A DNA stretch of 64,000 nt from Alistipes shahii WAL 8301 (GCF_025145845.1 NZ_CP102253.1:372001-436000), one strand, 5' to 3'; positions 33,852 through 43,046 are shown, counted from the first letter of the stretch. Numbers and translations: made by a program. The notes: generated by a model from the sequence alone, not told the origin.

Positions 33852-33912
33852 TTCCGGCCCGCGTATGAAAGGCGGCAGCCGCACCGAATCCGGTGCGGCT
33901 GCCGTCGTTGGG

Positions 33913-34242
33913 TCATTTGGTCGGGGGCAGTATTTTCTTCAACCGCTGCGGCCGGGTCGCAATTTCCGCAACGTTCACCATCTGCTCCAGCGTATAAACT
34001 TTTCCGCCCTGCCAGAACGTGCATTTGGGCGCGACTTTGGATAGTGTCTTTTCAAAAGTCTTGTAGTCGATTTTCAGGAAGTCGCACACGTCCTGCGGCA
34101 TCATCATAAACTCCAGCTTCTTTTTGCAGCAAATAGCCCCTAAAAGCGTAAGCATATACCGCATCCGGCATTGCAGATTCATCAGCTCGATCAGTTTTTT
34201 ACGGGTGATAACGATTAAATCGTCATTGGCTTGTTTTGTCAT
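33913..34242 (-). CDS. Hypothetical ICE protein
   Basis: A 109-residue protein starting at ATG 34242, chosen because it overlaps the preceding stop as ATGA; an ATG at 34257 is also available. It has LIELMNLQCRMRYMLTLLGA, then a winged-helix-like part (QDVCDFLKIDYKTFEKTLSK and GGKVYTLEQMVNV) similar to helix-turn-helix regulators of ICEs. It is likely a DNA-binding partner of the next gene upstream, but this is inferred. The stop is TGA. Confidence 0.55.
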   Translation of the reverse strand: MTKQANDDLIVITRKKLIELMNLQCRMRYMLTLLGAICCKKKLEFMMMPQDVCDFLKIDYKTFEKTLSKVAPKCTFWQGGKVYTLEQMVNVAEIATRPQRLKKILPPTK

Positions 34243-34550
34243 ATATTCAGGTTGCATAATTTATCCTTTTGATTGAAATGTTCCGCCAGAAATTTCTGCA
34301 CTACGGATCGCCGGAAAAACACGCGCCTTTGAATGATTACGGCTTCCAAAATTTTCTTTTTCCGGTAGTACTGCAAACTCTTTGGCCGGAGATCGAGAAT
34401 TTCCGCAAGCTGGCGGTTTGGAATCAGCGGATCGTCCGCATTATGATCGCCGCCTTGTTTCAGCAAATTCATTTCGCGGCGGGTTTCCTGTATCAAATTC
34501 AGAATAAGATCGAGTTGGCGAAACATGCGCTGTACATCTGCATCTTTCAT
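34239..34550 (-). CDS. Helix-turn-helix (excisionase-like) protein
   Basis: A 103-residue protein. Residues 1-35 form a helix (DVQRMFRQLDLILNLIQETR), and residues ~42-90 form a MerR/excisionase-type helix-turn-helix with LIPNRQLAEILDLRPKSLQY and VFFRRSVVQKFL. Such proteins in CTnDOT-like elements act in excision or in regulation of transfer. It overlaps the following gene by ATGA and lies seven bases after the primase-like gene on the same transcript. Confidence 0.7.
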   Translation of the reverse strand: MKDADVQRMFRQLDLILNLIQETRREMNLLKQGGDHNADDPLIPNRQLAEILDLRPKSLQYYRKKKILEAVIIQRRVFFRRSVVQKFLAEHFNQKDKLCNLNI

Positions 34551-34556
34551 AAACTA

Positions 34557-35615
34557 CTAATGTTTAAAGGTTTGTCCGTTTTTATGCTGTATATATTGCC
34601 GAACCTCCGGCCGGGGCATGAGCCTGCGAAATTCTGTTGCCGTATGCCCCAGACGGAAGTAGTCGGATATATCTTTTTCCTGTTTGGTTCCTGCAAGCGG
34701 AAGTTCAATTCTACTGACGTTATATTCTGCAAGTTCCTGCTGTAATGCTATGGCCTGCTTTTTTCCCGTCGCATCCATATCATAGAGCAGTATGATGTTT
34801 TGGAAACGCTGTGACAATTCTTTTATCAGTCGGTGCGGTATGCGGGCCGTTTCGCTCCCGAAACAGATTGCCGGGAATCCGTGGGCGGCCAACGACAACA
34901 CGTCCTTTTCCCCGCCTGTAATAAACAGCGTGTCACCCGTGGCGGGTAGTTGCTCCTGCCCGAAGCAATAATAATCTTTAAAACTGCCGCCGAATAGGAA
35001 TCGGGACTGCGATTGGGGGCGGTAAACCTTTATTCCATTCTGGCGTACATACCCGAACATGGGTTCGGACGGGGATGACCGAAACGTATAGGGGTGACCG
35101 GAATTGCTGACCCCGCAATATTCTGCCAGCGAAACAACACCATACCGATTAAGTGTTTCAGCGTTGATGCCGTATTGTTTCCACCATGCCTGTTCTGCGT
35201 CTGAAAAAGTCTGTACGCGGAACTTATAGGGAGTGGGTGTTTTCCGTGCGGGTTCAGGTACAAATGACCGGGGCCGTATTATGGGCTTGTTTGCAGTCGC
35301 TTCGTCAGAAAGCCCCAAACATAGATCGCGGTTGATAATGCGCAGGATTTCTACAAAATCATCTGCTTTCCGACACGACAGATTGTGTAACGTCGCCACC
35401 AGATCGAAACAATCGCCTGCATAATCTTCATTCCCGAAATCCCGATACTTGTATACTCCGCTCCGGCGGTCGAAATACAAGCTGCATGAAGCGTGTGTAT
35501 CTTGGTAAAAGGGATTGCGGAACTTTCTGCCAACACGCAGTCCCCTGCCGAGGTAGTGGCGAAAAATATCCAATCCGCCATGGGTCGCATTAATTATATC
35601 GTTTCTATTTAACAC
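34557..35615 (-). CDS. Toprim-domain DNA primase-like protein
   Basis: A 352-residue protein. The N-terminal ~110 residues resemble the CHC2-type DNA-binding region (FRNPFYQDTHASCSLYFDRR, YRDFGNEDYAGDCFDLVATL) but lack a full zinc-binding Cys/His set. The C-terminal half is a Toprim domain with FITGGEKDVLSLAAHGFPAI (Glu of motif 1) and ILLYDMDATGKKQA (DxD motif). It resembles the TraP-type primases of Bacteroidales ICEs, which prime the complementary strand after transfer. It overlaps the next upstream HTH gene by 11 bases. Confidence 0.78.
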   Translation of the reverse strand: MLNRNDIINATHGGLDIFRHYLGRGLRVGRKFRNPFYQDTHASCSLYFDRRSGVYKYRDFGNEDYAGDCFDLVATLHNLSCRKADDFVEILRIINRDLCLGLSDEATANKPIIRPRSFVPEPARKTPTPYKFRVQTFSDAEQAWWKQYGINAETLNRYGVVSLAEYCGVSNSGHPYTFRSSPSEPMFGYVRQNGIKVYRPQSQSRFLFGGSFKDYYCFGQEQLPATGDTLFITGGEKDVLSLAAHGFPAICFGSETARIPHRLIKELSQRFQNIILLYDMDATGKKQAIALQQELAEYNVSRIELPLAGTKQEKDISDYFRLGHTATEFRRLMPRPEVRQYIQHKNGQTFKH

Positions 35616-35949
35616 AATTTAAAGCATATTTTTGTTTAAACTGCATAATCCGTTCATAAGTGCATGGAATAGTTTTGTCGTCAAGCAATTTACAAATGTC
35701 TTTCACCTTATATCTACACCGCCGTCGCACGTATGTATAGGACAATTCACCCTCAGCCCTCAACCGTTGAAGTGTTCGTACGCTGATATTCAACATATCA
35801 GAAACCTCCTGTGAATCGACCCAAATTTCGCTATCCGAAAACGCATACAGCAATGGACGGCTATTGCTAACATGCTCGTAAATTGCATCGAGTTTACTGG
35901 CGATCTCCTTAAACGCTTTCGATTCTATCGTTATAACTTCCATAGGCAT
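35605..35949 (-). CDS. Helix-turn-helix (excisionase-like) protein
   Basis: A 114-residue protein. The first ~40 residues form a helix (AFKEIASKLDAIYEHVSN). Residues ~45-95 form an HTH_17/excisionase fold with WVDSQEVSDMLNISVRTLQR and YVRRRCRYKVKDI. It is the usual first gene of the xis-primase group in Bacteroidales elements and likely helps control excision or expression. It is followed by ~90 bases of AT-rich DNA up to the RteC-like gene. Confidence 0.75.
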   Translation of the reverse strand: MPMEVITIESKAFKEIASKLDAIYEHVSNSRPLLYAFSDSEIWVDSQEVSDMLNISVRTLQRLRAEGELSYTYVRRRCRYKVKDICKLLDDKTIPCTYERIMQFKQKYALNCVK

Positions 35950-36042
35950 ATTAATTTGTTGTTCGCAAAGATGGCACTATTGAAAAATAAAAATGTTGGA
36001 GTCAATATTGACTCCAACACGATTATCACACGATTCCCTACC

Positions 36043-36625
36043 CTATTTATCCATTTCATCCATTTTATCCGTCAGCGAATCATAGATTTGTTTCAGGTAT
36101 TCTGCCCGCTCTCCTTTACGGTTGCGAATCGACAAAAAGATATTGGCATGGTTCGATAAATCAACACGGAATAAAATGCCAATGCCACGCATTAATTCTT
36201 TAAGTTGTGCTTTTCCTCTGTCTACCGACCCTTTTTCAAAAACACCCCGAACCAATTCTACCAAGTCGCTTTTCTGCTCGGTCCAATGAAATACAGGTAA
36301 AATTTCATCTGCGGCCTGCATTACTGGCAAATTATTATTGAACATGAACACGCACATTTCAATCTCAATATCGAGTAACGCAATCAATAAATCGGTCTGC
36401 ATTTGTGATTTAGCAGGCACAGTTTTTTTTTGTATACTTTACATATACCTTAATTTGTTTTAGCCCCCGCAACCTATCAATAGGATTAGAGGTGATTTCA
36501 TTTAGCTCGCAGATCAGTTTACTGAAACCCTCTGCTAAGACTTCTGGATTTTCTTCAAATTCTTTACTTTGAAGATACTGCAAAACTTGTTTCAACATTT
36601 TGCAGTTCAATGACGCAACATTCAT
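36043..36625 (-). pseudogene. RteC-like regulator split by a frameshift at a 9-A run
   Basis: Two overlapping minus-strand frames, 36625-36410 (71 codons) and 36420-36043 (GTG start, 125 codons), meet at nine consecutive A residues (TACAAAAAAAAACTG on the coding strand). With eight A residues the frame would run unbroken for 193 residues, close to RteC length. The second part carries the RteC C-terminal pattern (FHWTEQKSDLVELVRGVF, GKAQLKELMRGIGILFRVDL, LSIRNRKGERAEYLKQIYD). RteC activates excision in CTnDOT. The run may be phase-variable, or the gene may be broken. Confidence 0.65.
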
Positions 36626-37038
36626 AAGCTATGGATTAAGGAGTTATGTGTGTCAGAACTTTCACGCATACATAACAGCTATCCCATAATAATCATAGTC
36701 CCTATCTTAATTTCAATTTACAAAAATTTCAACCCAAAAACAAATAATTAAGATGACTTTACAGCATAATGAGTTTGTTCATATCAAATATGACTATTCA
36801 ATTCTTTTCAGATTTTCATTTTCTCTATCAGAATATTAGTTTTTTTCAGTAACTTTTATTATCTTTGTATCTGTAAAAATTGCCATTGAACGGCCAACGG
36901 CCGGACAATACAAACAAATACGTTCTTTCCCGGTTTTCGTAACTAAAAACGTAACCAAAGAAATAAGTGTATAGATAAATTACAACTATTCAATTTATTA
37001 GGTTAGTCCCCCTCAACCCCCTGAGGGGGTACAAAGCA

Positions 37039-37071
37039 AAAGACTGATAATCAATGATTATCGGTCTTTTT
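37039..37071 (+). terminator. Terminator-like hairpin upstream of the integrase
   Basis: AAAGACTGATAATC pairs with GATTATCGGTCTTT (one G-U pair) around an AAT loop and is followed by TTTTGTTTTTG. It is 140 bases before the integrase start and could limit readthrough into the integrase gene. Confidence 0.55.
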
Positions 37072-37107
37072 GTTTTTGTGCGTCTGCCCTTACTATTGGC
37101 CGTTCGA

Positions 37108-37175
37108 GGGTAAAAAGGGAGCATTTAAGGGGAAATGTTTACCTTTTTGTTTACCCCGTTTCTCGGAGGGTAAAC
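37108..37175. repeat. Cluster of four TTTACC/GGTAAA repeats
   Basis: GGGTAAA at 37108-37114, GTTTACC at 37137-37143 and 37149-37155, and GGGTAAAC at 37168-37175 occur within 68 bases just before the integrase gene. Repeats in this position are the usual form of integrase arm-type or excisionase binding sites, so this may be part of the attachment region. No binding data support this. Confidence 0.45.
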
Positions 37176-37211
37176 AGAAATGCCAATCTTCTGCACAACA
37201 CGTGCAATCTA

Positions 37212-37747
37212 ATGACTATCAATGCAAATGTAATATTCCGTAAAGACAAAATTAAATCAAACAATACCGCGCCGATACACATTCGGTTTACCCTAAATCG
37301 CAAAATCCGCTATGTAAGCACGGGCGTTACCATCCACATAAGCAAGTGGGACTTTGAAAATCAACGCATTAAGGACAATTCGCCCGAAATGCAGGAATTG
37401 CAATACCGCATCGACACCAAAATCGACGAACTCCGCCGCAAAATCAAACGCTTGGAAGCATTAGAGGTAGAGGTTACGCTCGACAATCTTTTGGAAACCA
37501 ACGGGCGGAAAATAAACTGCACGGTCGGCGAATATCTAAAACAGACCATCGAACGGCTGGAAACGCTCGGTAAATACGGTTCGGCGTCTAAACATCGTTC
37601 TTTACTCTCCCGCCTGTCTGAATTTAGGTCGCTAAATATTCGTTTCGATGAAATAGACCTCGCCTACCTACGTGATTTTGAACTGTTCCTGCGTAAAGAG
37701 GGCAACACAAACAACAGCATAGCCACGAAATACGCCATCTTGCAATG
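37212..37747 (+). pseudogene. Tyrosine recombinase/integrase, catalytic domain missing
   Basis: ATG 37212 starts a typical Bacteroidales tyrosine integrase: the arm-binding domain (IHIRFTLNRKIRYVSTGV, residues ~17-60), a linker, and the SAM-like core-binding domain (VGEYLKQTIERLETLGKYGS, LRDFELFLRKEGNTNNSIAT). The homology stops at about residue 178. The R-H-R-Y catalytic domain (~200 residues) is absent. The frame simply runs on antisense into the neighbouring lipoprotein gene and makes no sense there. The junction near 37747 is the end of the ICE sequence. Confidence 0.85.
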
Positions 37748-37809
37748 TTTGTATATTCGTTGTCATGTAGGCCTGTGTCCTCTTTTTCGTACCCCATCAG
37801 AATCAACGC

Positions 37810-37843
37810 AAAAGCAGCCTGACCATATGGTCAGGCTGCTTTT
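37810..37843. terminator. Bidirectional terminator
   Basis: A 34-base perfect palindrome (AAAAGCAGCCTGACC, centre ATAT, then its complement ending GCTTTT). It lies 20 bases after the stop of the minus-strand lipocalin-like gene and directly outside the ICE end. The A/T tracts make it work in both directions. Confidence 0.85.
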
Positions 37844-37862
37844 GGACTTCAACGTCGTCGTA

Positions 37863-38327
37863 TTAGAAAATCCGCAGCAACGCACCGGAAAGCGCGGAGC
37901 GCACTTCGGGAGCGTTCCGCACCTCTTCGGGAATGGCAGTTCTCGTATAGACGCTCTCCTCGGCCTTATCGGTCTGGCTGATCATCGTCAGCGTTTTTCC
38001 GTCTCCGCTCAACTCAAAGGCGTAGCTGGCGCCCCAAGGCTCACCGTCGCGGTAACGGCCCGAAAGCTGCGCACCGTTGACCGCAAAATCGCCGGAATAG
38101 CACACAAAGGTCGGAGTTTCCACCTTCTGGAAGATGTTGAACGTCCCGTCGGACTGGAACTCGACGTAGACATCGAAATCCGCATATGCCTCGTTGCTCC
38201 ACTTCGTCTGGTGCCACTCGCCCACAACGCCCGAATCAATGTTTTTCGAGCCGTCGTCATCCTTCGAACAACCGGCTGAAAACAGGAACAAAACAGCCGC
38301 AAACAGGGAATAAATATATTTTTTCAT
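37863..38327 (-). CDS. Lipocalin-like lipoprotein
   Basis: A 154-residue lipoprotein (LFLFSAGC, then SKDDDGSKN). The mature part has the repeated beta-strand pattern of Bacteroidetes lipocalin-like domains (VVGEWHQTKWSNEAYADFDV, VEFQSDGTFNIFQKVET, LSGDGKTLTMISQT). The ligand is unknown. It is probably outer-membrane or periplasmic. It follows the protease remnant on the same strand by 20 bases, as commonly seen for such small lipoproteins beside surface proteases. Confidence 0.72.
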   Translation of the reverse strand: MKKYIYSLFAAVLFLFSAGCSKDDDGSKNIDSGVVGEWHQTKWSNEAYADFDVYVEFQSDGTFNIFQKVETPTFVCYSGDFAVNGAQLSGRYRDGEPWGASYAFELSGDGKTLTMISQTDKAEESVYTRTAIPEEVRNAPEVRSALSGALLRIF

Positions 38328-38346
38328 TGTATTTTAACTCTATCGT

Positions 38347-38901
38347 TTATAACCAGCCTCCGTTTTCAGCACCCGTTTCGCGGGCAATGACGGCAAACGT
38401 CTTGGTAATTTCGATGCCGCCCATAACCGACCCCGTTCCGGGCCTGTTGCCGCCGCCCACCGCCTTCACGGTGATGTGCGCAACTCCCGGCTTCGTACAT
38501 TTGATCATCAACTGACCGTTGTACATCTTCGGTTCCACGGCCACGCCGAGTTTCTGCATATCTTCCGCCGAGACTTCGACGCCCATATAGGTCAGATCCT
38601 TGGCCGAACCTCCGAAATGTTTCGTAAGGGTGACAAGCTCCAGTTTGCCGGTCTTGACTTTCAGACAGGGCGTTCCTTCGATCTGCATCAGCAACTGGTA
38701 GGCATCGGTCAAACCCGTACCCATTTTGCCGCGGTATTTTTCGAGATTGATCGTCCCGCCGGAGGTTTTGGACCCTTCAAACCGCGAGTCGATGTCGTTC
38801 ACCGAGGTGAGCAGCATCGAAATAAACTCCTCGCGCGTGAAGTGTTTGCCCTTGGCCAGCGCATAGGAAAGCCCCAGAGCGGCCTCTCTCGAAACATGCG
38901 A
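38347..38901 (-). pseudogene. C-terminal remnant of a subtilisin-like (S8) serine protease
   Basis: From about 38901 the minus strand encodes SHVSREAALGLSYALAKGKHF, which matches the part of S8 proteases just after the active-site Ser (GTSMAxPHVSGxAAL). A C-terminal domain follows to the stop at 38347. The catalytic Asp, His and Ser and the signal peptide are missing, and the frame upstream (to 39057) is unrelated sequence. The gene has lost its 5' two thirds. The same strand and short distance suggest that it once formed an operon with the lipocalin-like gene. Confidence 0.72.
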
Positions 38902-39113
38902 TCCGAGCCTGCGATTTTGCTTCCGGGGGAGCGAAGGGCGGAAGGAAGATCGTAAGCCCGACAGTTGCGCCCGAACATCGCAATAAAAAGTAACTTTTTC
39001 GACGTTAAAAAGCTCCGATTGTAACAAACGAAAAGAAAAAACGGGAAAAAGCAGCATAATTGTCGCGAATTTGTATTACTTTTGAATAAAGTATATAATC
39101 CGAACCAAATACG

Positions 39114-40421
39114 ATGAAAAACCGCTGGATCGTTGCGGCCTGCGCCGCCGTTTGCTGGACGGCCTCCGCGCAGACGACTGCGCCCTATGCCCCGGCGCCT
39201 GAAAACCTGCAAGCCCGGACGGCGTTTCAGGACGCCAAATTCGGCATTTTCCTCCACTGGGGACTTTACTCCATGCTCGGCTCGGGCGAATGGACGATGA
39301 CCAACCGCAATATCAATTATCAGGAGTACGCCAAGCTGGCCAATGCGTTTTATCCACATGATTTCGATGCCGCGGAGTGGGTCTCGGCCATCAAATCCTC
39401 GGGTGCAGGATACGTCTGCTTCACGACGCGCCACCACGACGGCTTCTCGATGTGGGACACCGCGCAGACGGATTACGACATCGTGGACTCCACGCCGTAT
39501 AAACAGGATATTGTAAAGGCGCTCTCCGACGAGTGCGCCCGCCAGGACATCCGGCTGCACCTCTATTATTCGCTGATCGACTGGTACCGCGACGACTGCC
39601 CGCGCGGCAGGACCGGGCTGGGAACGGGCCGTCCCGGCACGGCGATCAGCTACGAGCGTTACTACGACTTTATGAAACGCCAGCTCACGGAGCTGCTGAC
39701 GGACTACGGCCCGGTCGGCGCCATCTGGTTCGACGGGGTGTGGGACCAGGACCAGAACCCGGATTTCGACTGGAAACTCCGCGGGCTGTACGACCATATC
39801 CATGCCATCCGGCCGGCCTGTCTGGTGGGTAACAACCACCACCTGGTCCCGTTCGAAGGCGAGGACATCCAGATTTTCGAGCGCGACCTTCCGGGCGAGA
39901 ACACCGCCGGGCTTTCGGGGCAGGAGATCGGCCGCCTGCCGCTCGAAACGTGCCAGACGATGAACGGCATGTGGGGCTACAAGATCACCGACCTCGATTA
40001 CAAATCGTCGAAGACGCTGATCCACTACCTCGTTCGGGCTGCGGGCCGCAACGGGAACCTGCTGCTCAACATCGGCCCCCAACCCGACGGGAAACTGCCT
40101 GCGACGGCCGTCGAACGGCTGCGGGAGATGGGCGAATGGCTCGCCCGGTACGGCGAAAGCATCTACGGGACCCGCGGCGGCGACATCCCGCCCCACGACT
40201 GGGGCGTAACGACGCGCAAGGGCGACAAACTCTATGTGCATGTGCTCGATTTGCAGGACGATGCGCTGTACCTGCAGCTCGCGCAACGGGTGAAGAGCGC
40301 CCGGTGCCTGAACAACGGCGAGCGGGTGAAGTTCGACACGCTCCGGGGAAAAGGGATCGTCCTGAATCTGGAGCATGTTCCCGAGGATACCGACCGAATC
40401 ATAGAACTCACTTTACGATGA
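39114..40421 (+). CDS. Alpha-L-fucosidase, GH29
   Basis: A 435-residue exported enzyme with a signal peptide (WIVAACAAVCWTASA, cleavage before QTT). The GH29 barrel contains FGIFLHWGLYSMLGSGEWTM, TRHHDGFSMWDT, and the nucleophile Asp in VGAIWFDGVWDQ (residue ~208). The C-terminus carries a small beta domain. It hydrolyses terminal alpha-L-fucose, probably in the periplasm. A TACTTTTG box at 39077-39084 may be its promoter. It overlaps the next gene by ATGA, so the two are co-translated. Confidence 0.92.
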   Translation: MKNRWIVAACAAVCWTASAQTTAPYAPAPENLQARTAFQDAKFGIFLHWGLYSMLGSGEWTMTNRNINYQEYAKLANAFYPHDFDAAEWVSAIKSSGAGYVCFTTRHHDGFSMWDTAQTDYDIVDSTPYKQDIVKALSDECARQDIRLHLYYSLIDWYRDDCPRGRTGLGTGRPGTAISYERYYDFMKRQLTELLTDYGPVGAIWFDGVWDQDQNPDFDWKLRGLYDHIHAIRPACLVGNNHHLVPFEGEDIQIFERDLPGENTAGLSGQEIGRLPLETCQTMNGMWGYKITDLDYKSSKTLIHYLVRAAGRNGNLLLNIGPQPDGKLPATAVERLREMGEWLARYGESIYGTRGGDIPPHDWGVTTRKGDKLYVHVLDLQDDALYLQLAQRVKSARCLNNGERVKFDTLRGKGIVLNLEHVPEDTDRIIELTLR

Positions 40422-43039
40422 AAAAAACGACACAGCTATTCGCCGGCCTGCTTATGCTCACGGGCGTGTTGTCGGCGTGCTCCCCGGCCGGCAACGAGGG
40501 TTTCATGCGGCGCGTGGAGACCGATTTCCGCCACAAACAGGAACTGCTTCCCCGGGACGATCTGTTCGGGATATTCGACGAACCGATGACGCGGCAGGAG
40601 CGCGAGGCCATGATGTTCCTTTATGCCTATATGCCCGTGGGGGACATGACCGACTACCCGGGCGATTTTTATCTGGAAAACGTGCGCAGCGCGCTGGCCA
40701 CCCGCCGGGAAATGCCGTGGGGAGACATCGTTTCCGACGAACTGTTCCGGCATTTCGTGCTGCCCGTGCGGGTGAACAACGAGAACCTCGACGATTCGCG
40801 CCGGGTGTTCCACGACCAGCTGGCGCCGCGCGTCGAAGGGTTGCCGATGTACGACGCCATCCTCGAAGTGAACCACTGGTGTCACGAAAAGGCCAACTAC
40901 CAGCCGTCGGATGCGCGGACCAGTTCGCCGCTGGCCACCGTGCGCACGGCCCACGGCCGCTGCGGCGAGGAGTCGACGCTGCTCGTCGCGGCGCTGCGCT
41001 CGGTGGGCATTCCGGCCCGGCAGGTCTACACGCCCCGCTGGGCGCACACCGACGACAACCACGCCTGGGTCGAAGCCTGGGCCGACGGACGGTGGCATTT
41101 CCTCGGGGCCTGCGAGCCGGAACCGGTGCTCGACCTGGGGTGGTTCAACGCCCCGGCCAGCCGCGGGATGCTGATGCACACCAAGGTCTTCGGTTATTAC
41201 GACGGCCCGGAGGAGGTGATGAAAACCACGGCCAACTACACCGAAATCAACGTGATTTCGAACTATGCCGCATGCGCTCCGCTCACCGTGACGGTCACCG
41301 ACACGGCGGGCAGCCCCGTGGAGGGTGCGACCGTGGAGTTCAAACTTTACAATTACGCCGAGTTCTTCACCGTGTCGCGCAAAACGACCGACGGCCGGGG
41401 ACAGGCGTCGCTGTCGGCAGGACTGGGCGACATGCTCGTCACGGCCGTCCGCGACGGGCGGTTCGGCATCCGGAAGGTCTCTTTCGGGCGGGAGCCGCAG
41501 GCGACGGTGGCGCTGGATCATGCGATCGGCGACGAATTCTCCTTTCCCGTCGACATCGTTTCCCCGGCCGAGAGCGCGAATTTGCCGGAGGTGACGGCCG
41601 CCCAGCGCGCGGAAAACGACCGCCGCTTCAACCGCGAAGACTCCATCCGCAACGCCTATATCGCCACGTTCCCCGCACAACCGGCCGTCGATTCGTTCGC
41701 CCGCGCCATCGGAGTGAAGCCCGGCCAGATCGCCCGGTTCATAACCGCATCGCGAGGCAATCACGGCGAGATCATGGATTTCCTGCGCGAAGCGAGCCGG
41801 AAAGGATGCACCGGGCGGGCGCTGCAACTGCTCGCCACGCTGTCGGAAAAAGACCTGCGCGACACGCCGTCGGCGGTGCTCGCAGACCATCTTTATAATA
41901 CGGACAAGGATGCCGACGCCGCGACCGTGCTGGCTCCGCGTGCGGCCAACGAGATGCTCACCGCCTACCGGTCGTTTCTCCAGCGTGAAATCCCGGCGGC
42001 CGATGCCGCGGCATTCCGCCGTGACCCGCAGCATCTGGCGGCGTGGTGCCGCGACAGCCTGACGCTGCGTCCGGAGCTCTGCACCGTCTCCACGACCATC
42101 TCGCCCGAAGGCGTGTGGCGCAGCCGGACGGCCGACAAACCCTCGCGCAAGATCTTTTTCGTTGCCGCAGCCCGTTCGCTCGGCATTCCGGCATGGATCG
42201 ACCCCGTGACCGGGAACCTCTTCTACCGCCACGCCGGAAAGGATGTGCCCGTCGATTTCGAGTCGGCGAACGACCGGCAGCTGGAAACCGGCCGGCTGAA
42301 ACTGCGCTACGAGCCGATTCCGCGTCTCGACGATCCGGAATATTTCAGACACTTCACGCTCTCGCGCTTCGACGGGCAGTCGTTCGCGCTGCTGAACTAC
42401 CCCGATTTCGAGCCATGGAGCGCGCGCTTCGACACACCCACCGACCTGGAAACCGGCTACTACATGCTCGCAACGGGCAGCCGCCTGGCCGACGGCAGCG
42501 TGCTGGCAAACGTGTCGTTCCTCAACATCGGGCCGAACCGGACGACCGAAACCGATCTACCGATGCGCGACAACTCGGAAGCGGTCCGCGTGATCGGCAG
42601 TTTCAACTCCGAATCGAAATTCATCGACGCCCGGACCGGCCGGGAGACCTCGGTGCTGCTCACCGCGGGACGCGGCTATTTCGTGGTCGGACTGGTCGGC
42701 GTCGGGCAGGAACCCACCGATCATGCGCTGAAGGACATCGCCGCCAAGGCCGCCGAACTGGAGCAATGGGGCCGTTCGATCATCCTGCTCTTCCCCGATG
42801 AAACGGCATACGCGAAATACGCGGCGTCACCCGCTGCCTCGCTGCCGCAAACCGTCACGTTCGGCATCGACCGCGACGGCTCCGTCCGCAGACAGATCCT
42901 CGACGCGATGCATCTGCCGGGGAACGTTCCGCTTCCGGTGTTTATCGTCGGCGACACGTTCAACCGCGTCGTGTTCGAATCCCACGGTTACACGATCGGC
43001 CTGGGCGACCGTTTCCTGCACACCATACACCAATTATAA
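40418..43039 (+). CDS. Transglutaminase-like lipoprotein with an Ig-like domain
   Basis: An 873-residue lipoprotein (TGVLSAC, then SPAGNEGF). Residues ~150-250 are a transglutaminase/protease core with Cys in HGRCGEESTLLVAALR, His in DDNHAWVEAW and Asp in EPVLD. Residues ~285-365 are an Ig-like or carboxypeptidase-regulatory-like beta domain (LTVTVTDTAGSPVEGATVEF). A second transglutaminase-like stretch lies at ~560-600 (KIFFVAAARSLGIPAWIDPV) without a clear triad. The function is unknown; a role in peptide or glycopeptide breakdown is possible. It is encoded in an operon with the fucosidase and cutC. Confidence 0.82.
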   Translation: MKKTTQLFAGLLMLTGVLSACSPAGNEGFMRRVETDFRHKQELLPRDDLFGIFDEPMTRQEREAMMFLYAYMPVGDMTDYPGDFYLENVRSALATRREMPWGDIVSDELFRHFVLPVRVNNENLDDSRRVFHDQLAPRVEGLPMYDAILEVNHWCHEKANYQPSDARTSSPLATVRTAHGRCGEESTLLVAALRSVGIPARQVYTPRWAHTDDNHAWVEAWADGRWHFLGACEPEPVLDLGWFNAPASRGMLMHTKVFGYYDGPEEVMKTTANYTEINVISNYAACAPLTVTVTDTAGSPVEGATVEFKLYNYAEFFTVSRKTTDGRGQASLSAGLGDMLVTAVRDGRFGIRKVSFGREPQATVALDHAIGDEFSFPVDIVSPAESANLPEVTAAQRAENDRRFNREDSIRNAYIATFPAQPAVDSFARAIGVKPGQIARFITASRGNHGEIMDFLREASRKGCTGRALQLLATLSEKDLRDTPSAVLADHLYNTDKDADAATVLAPRAANEMLTAYRSFLQREIPAADAAAFRRDPQHLAAWCRDSLTLRPELCTVSTTISPEGVWRSRTADKPSRKIFFVAAARSLGIPAWIDPVTGNLFYRHAGKDVPVDFESANDRQLETGRLKLRYEPIPRLDDPEYFRHFTLSRFDGQSFALLNYPDFEPWSARFDTPTDLETGYYMLATGSRLADGSVLANVSFLNIGPNRTTETDLPMRDNSEAVRVIGSFNSESKFIDARTGRETSVLLTAGRGYFVVGLVGVGQEPTDHALKDIAAKAAELEQWGRSIILLFPDETAYAKYAASPAASLPQTVTFGIDRDGSVRRQILDAMHLPGNVPLPVFIVGDTFNRVVFESHGYTIGLGDRFLHTIHQL

Positions 43040-43046
43040 CCGGATT

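Larger units (their letters stand above)
36626..37211. other. Intergenic region upstream of the integrase
   Basis: This 586-base stretch has no gene. It holds a possible promoter for the integrase (TATCTTTG at 36860-36867; no clear -33 TTTG at the right distance), a CCCCTCA...TGAGGGG hairpin at ~37014-37033, a terminator-like hairpin at ~37039-37066 followed by TTTTTG, and four GGGTAAA/TTTACCC-type repeats at 37108-37175. The left 200 bases are AT-rich without visible structure. Confidence 0.6.

Noticed and set aside
37212..38279. A 355-residue integrase
   Set aside because: Homology ends at about residue 178; the rest is antisense to the lipocalin-like gene and has no R-H-R-Y residues.
40436..42352. 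Long antisense frames in GC-rich genes (also 58191-60560, 60644-63523, 56585-58168, 52629-54476, 47659-49944)
   Set aside because: They mirror real genes with strong family motifs on the other strand and have the Arg/His/Gly-rich composition of frame shadows.
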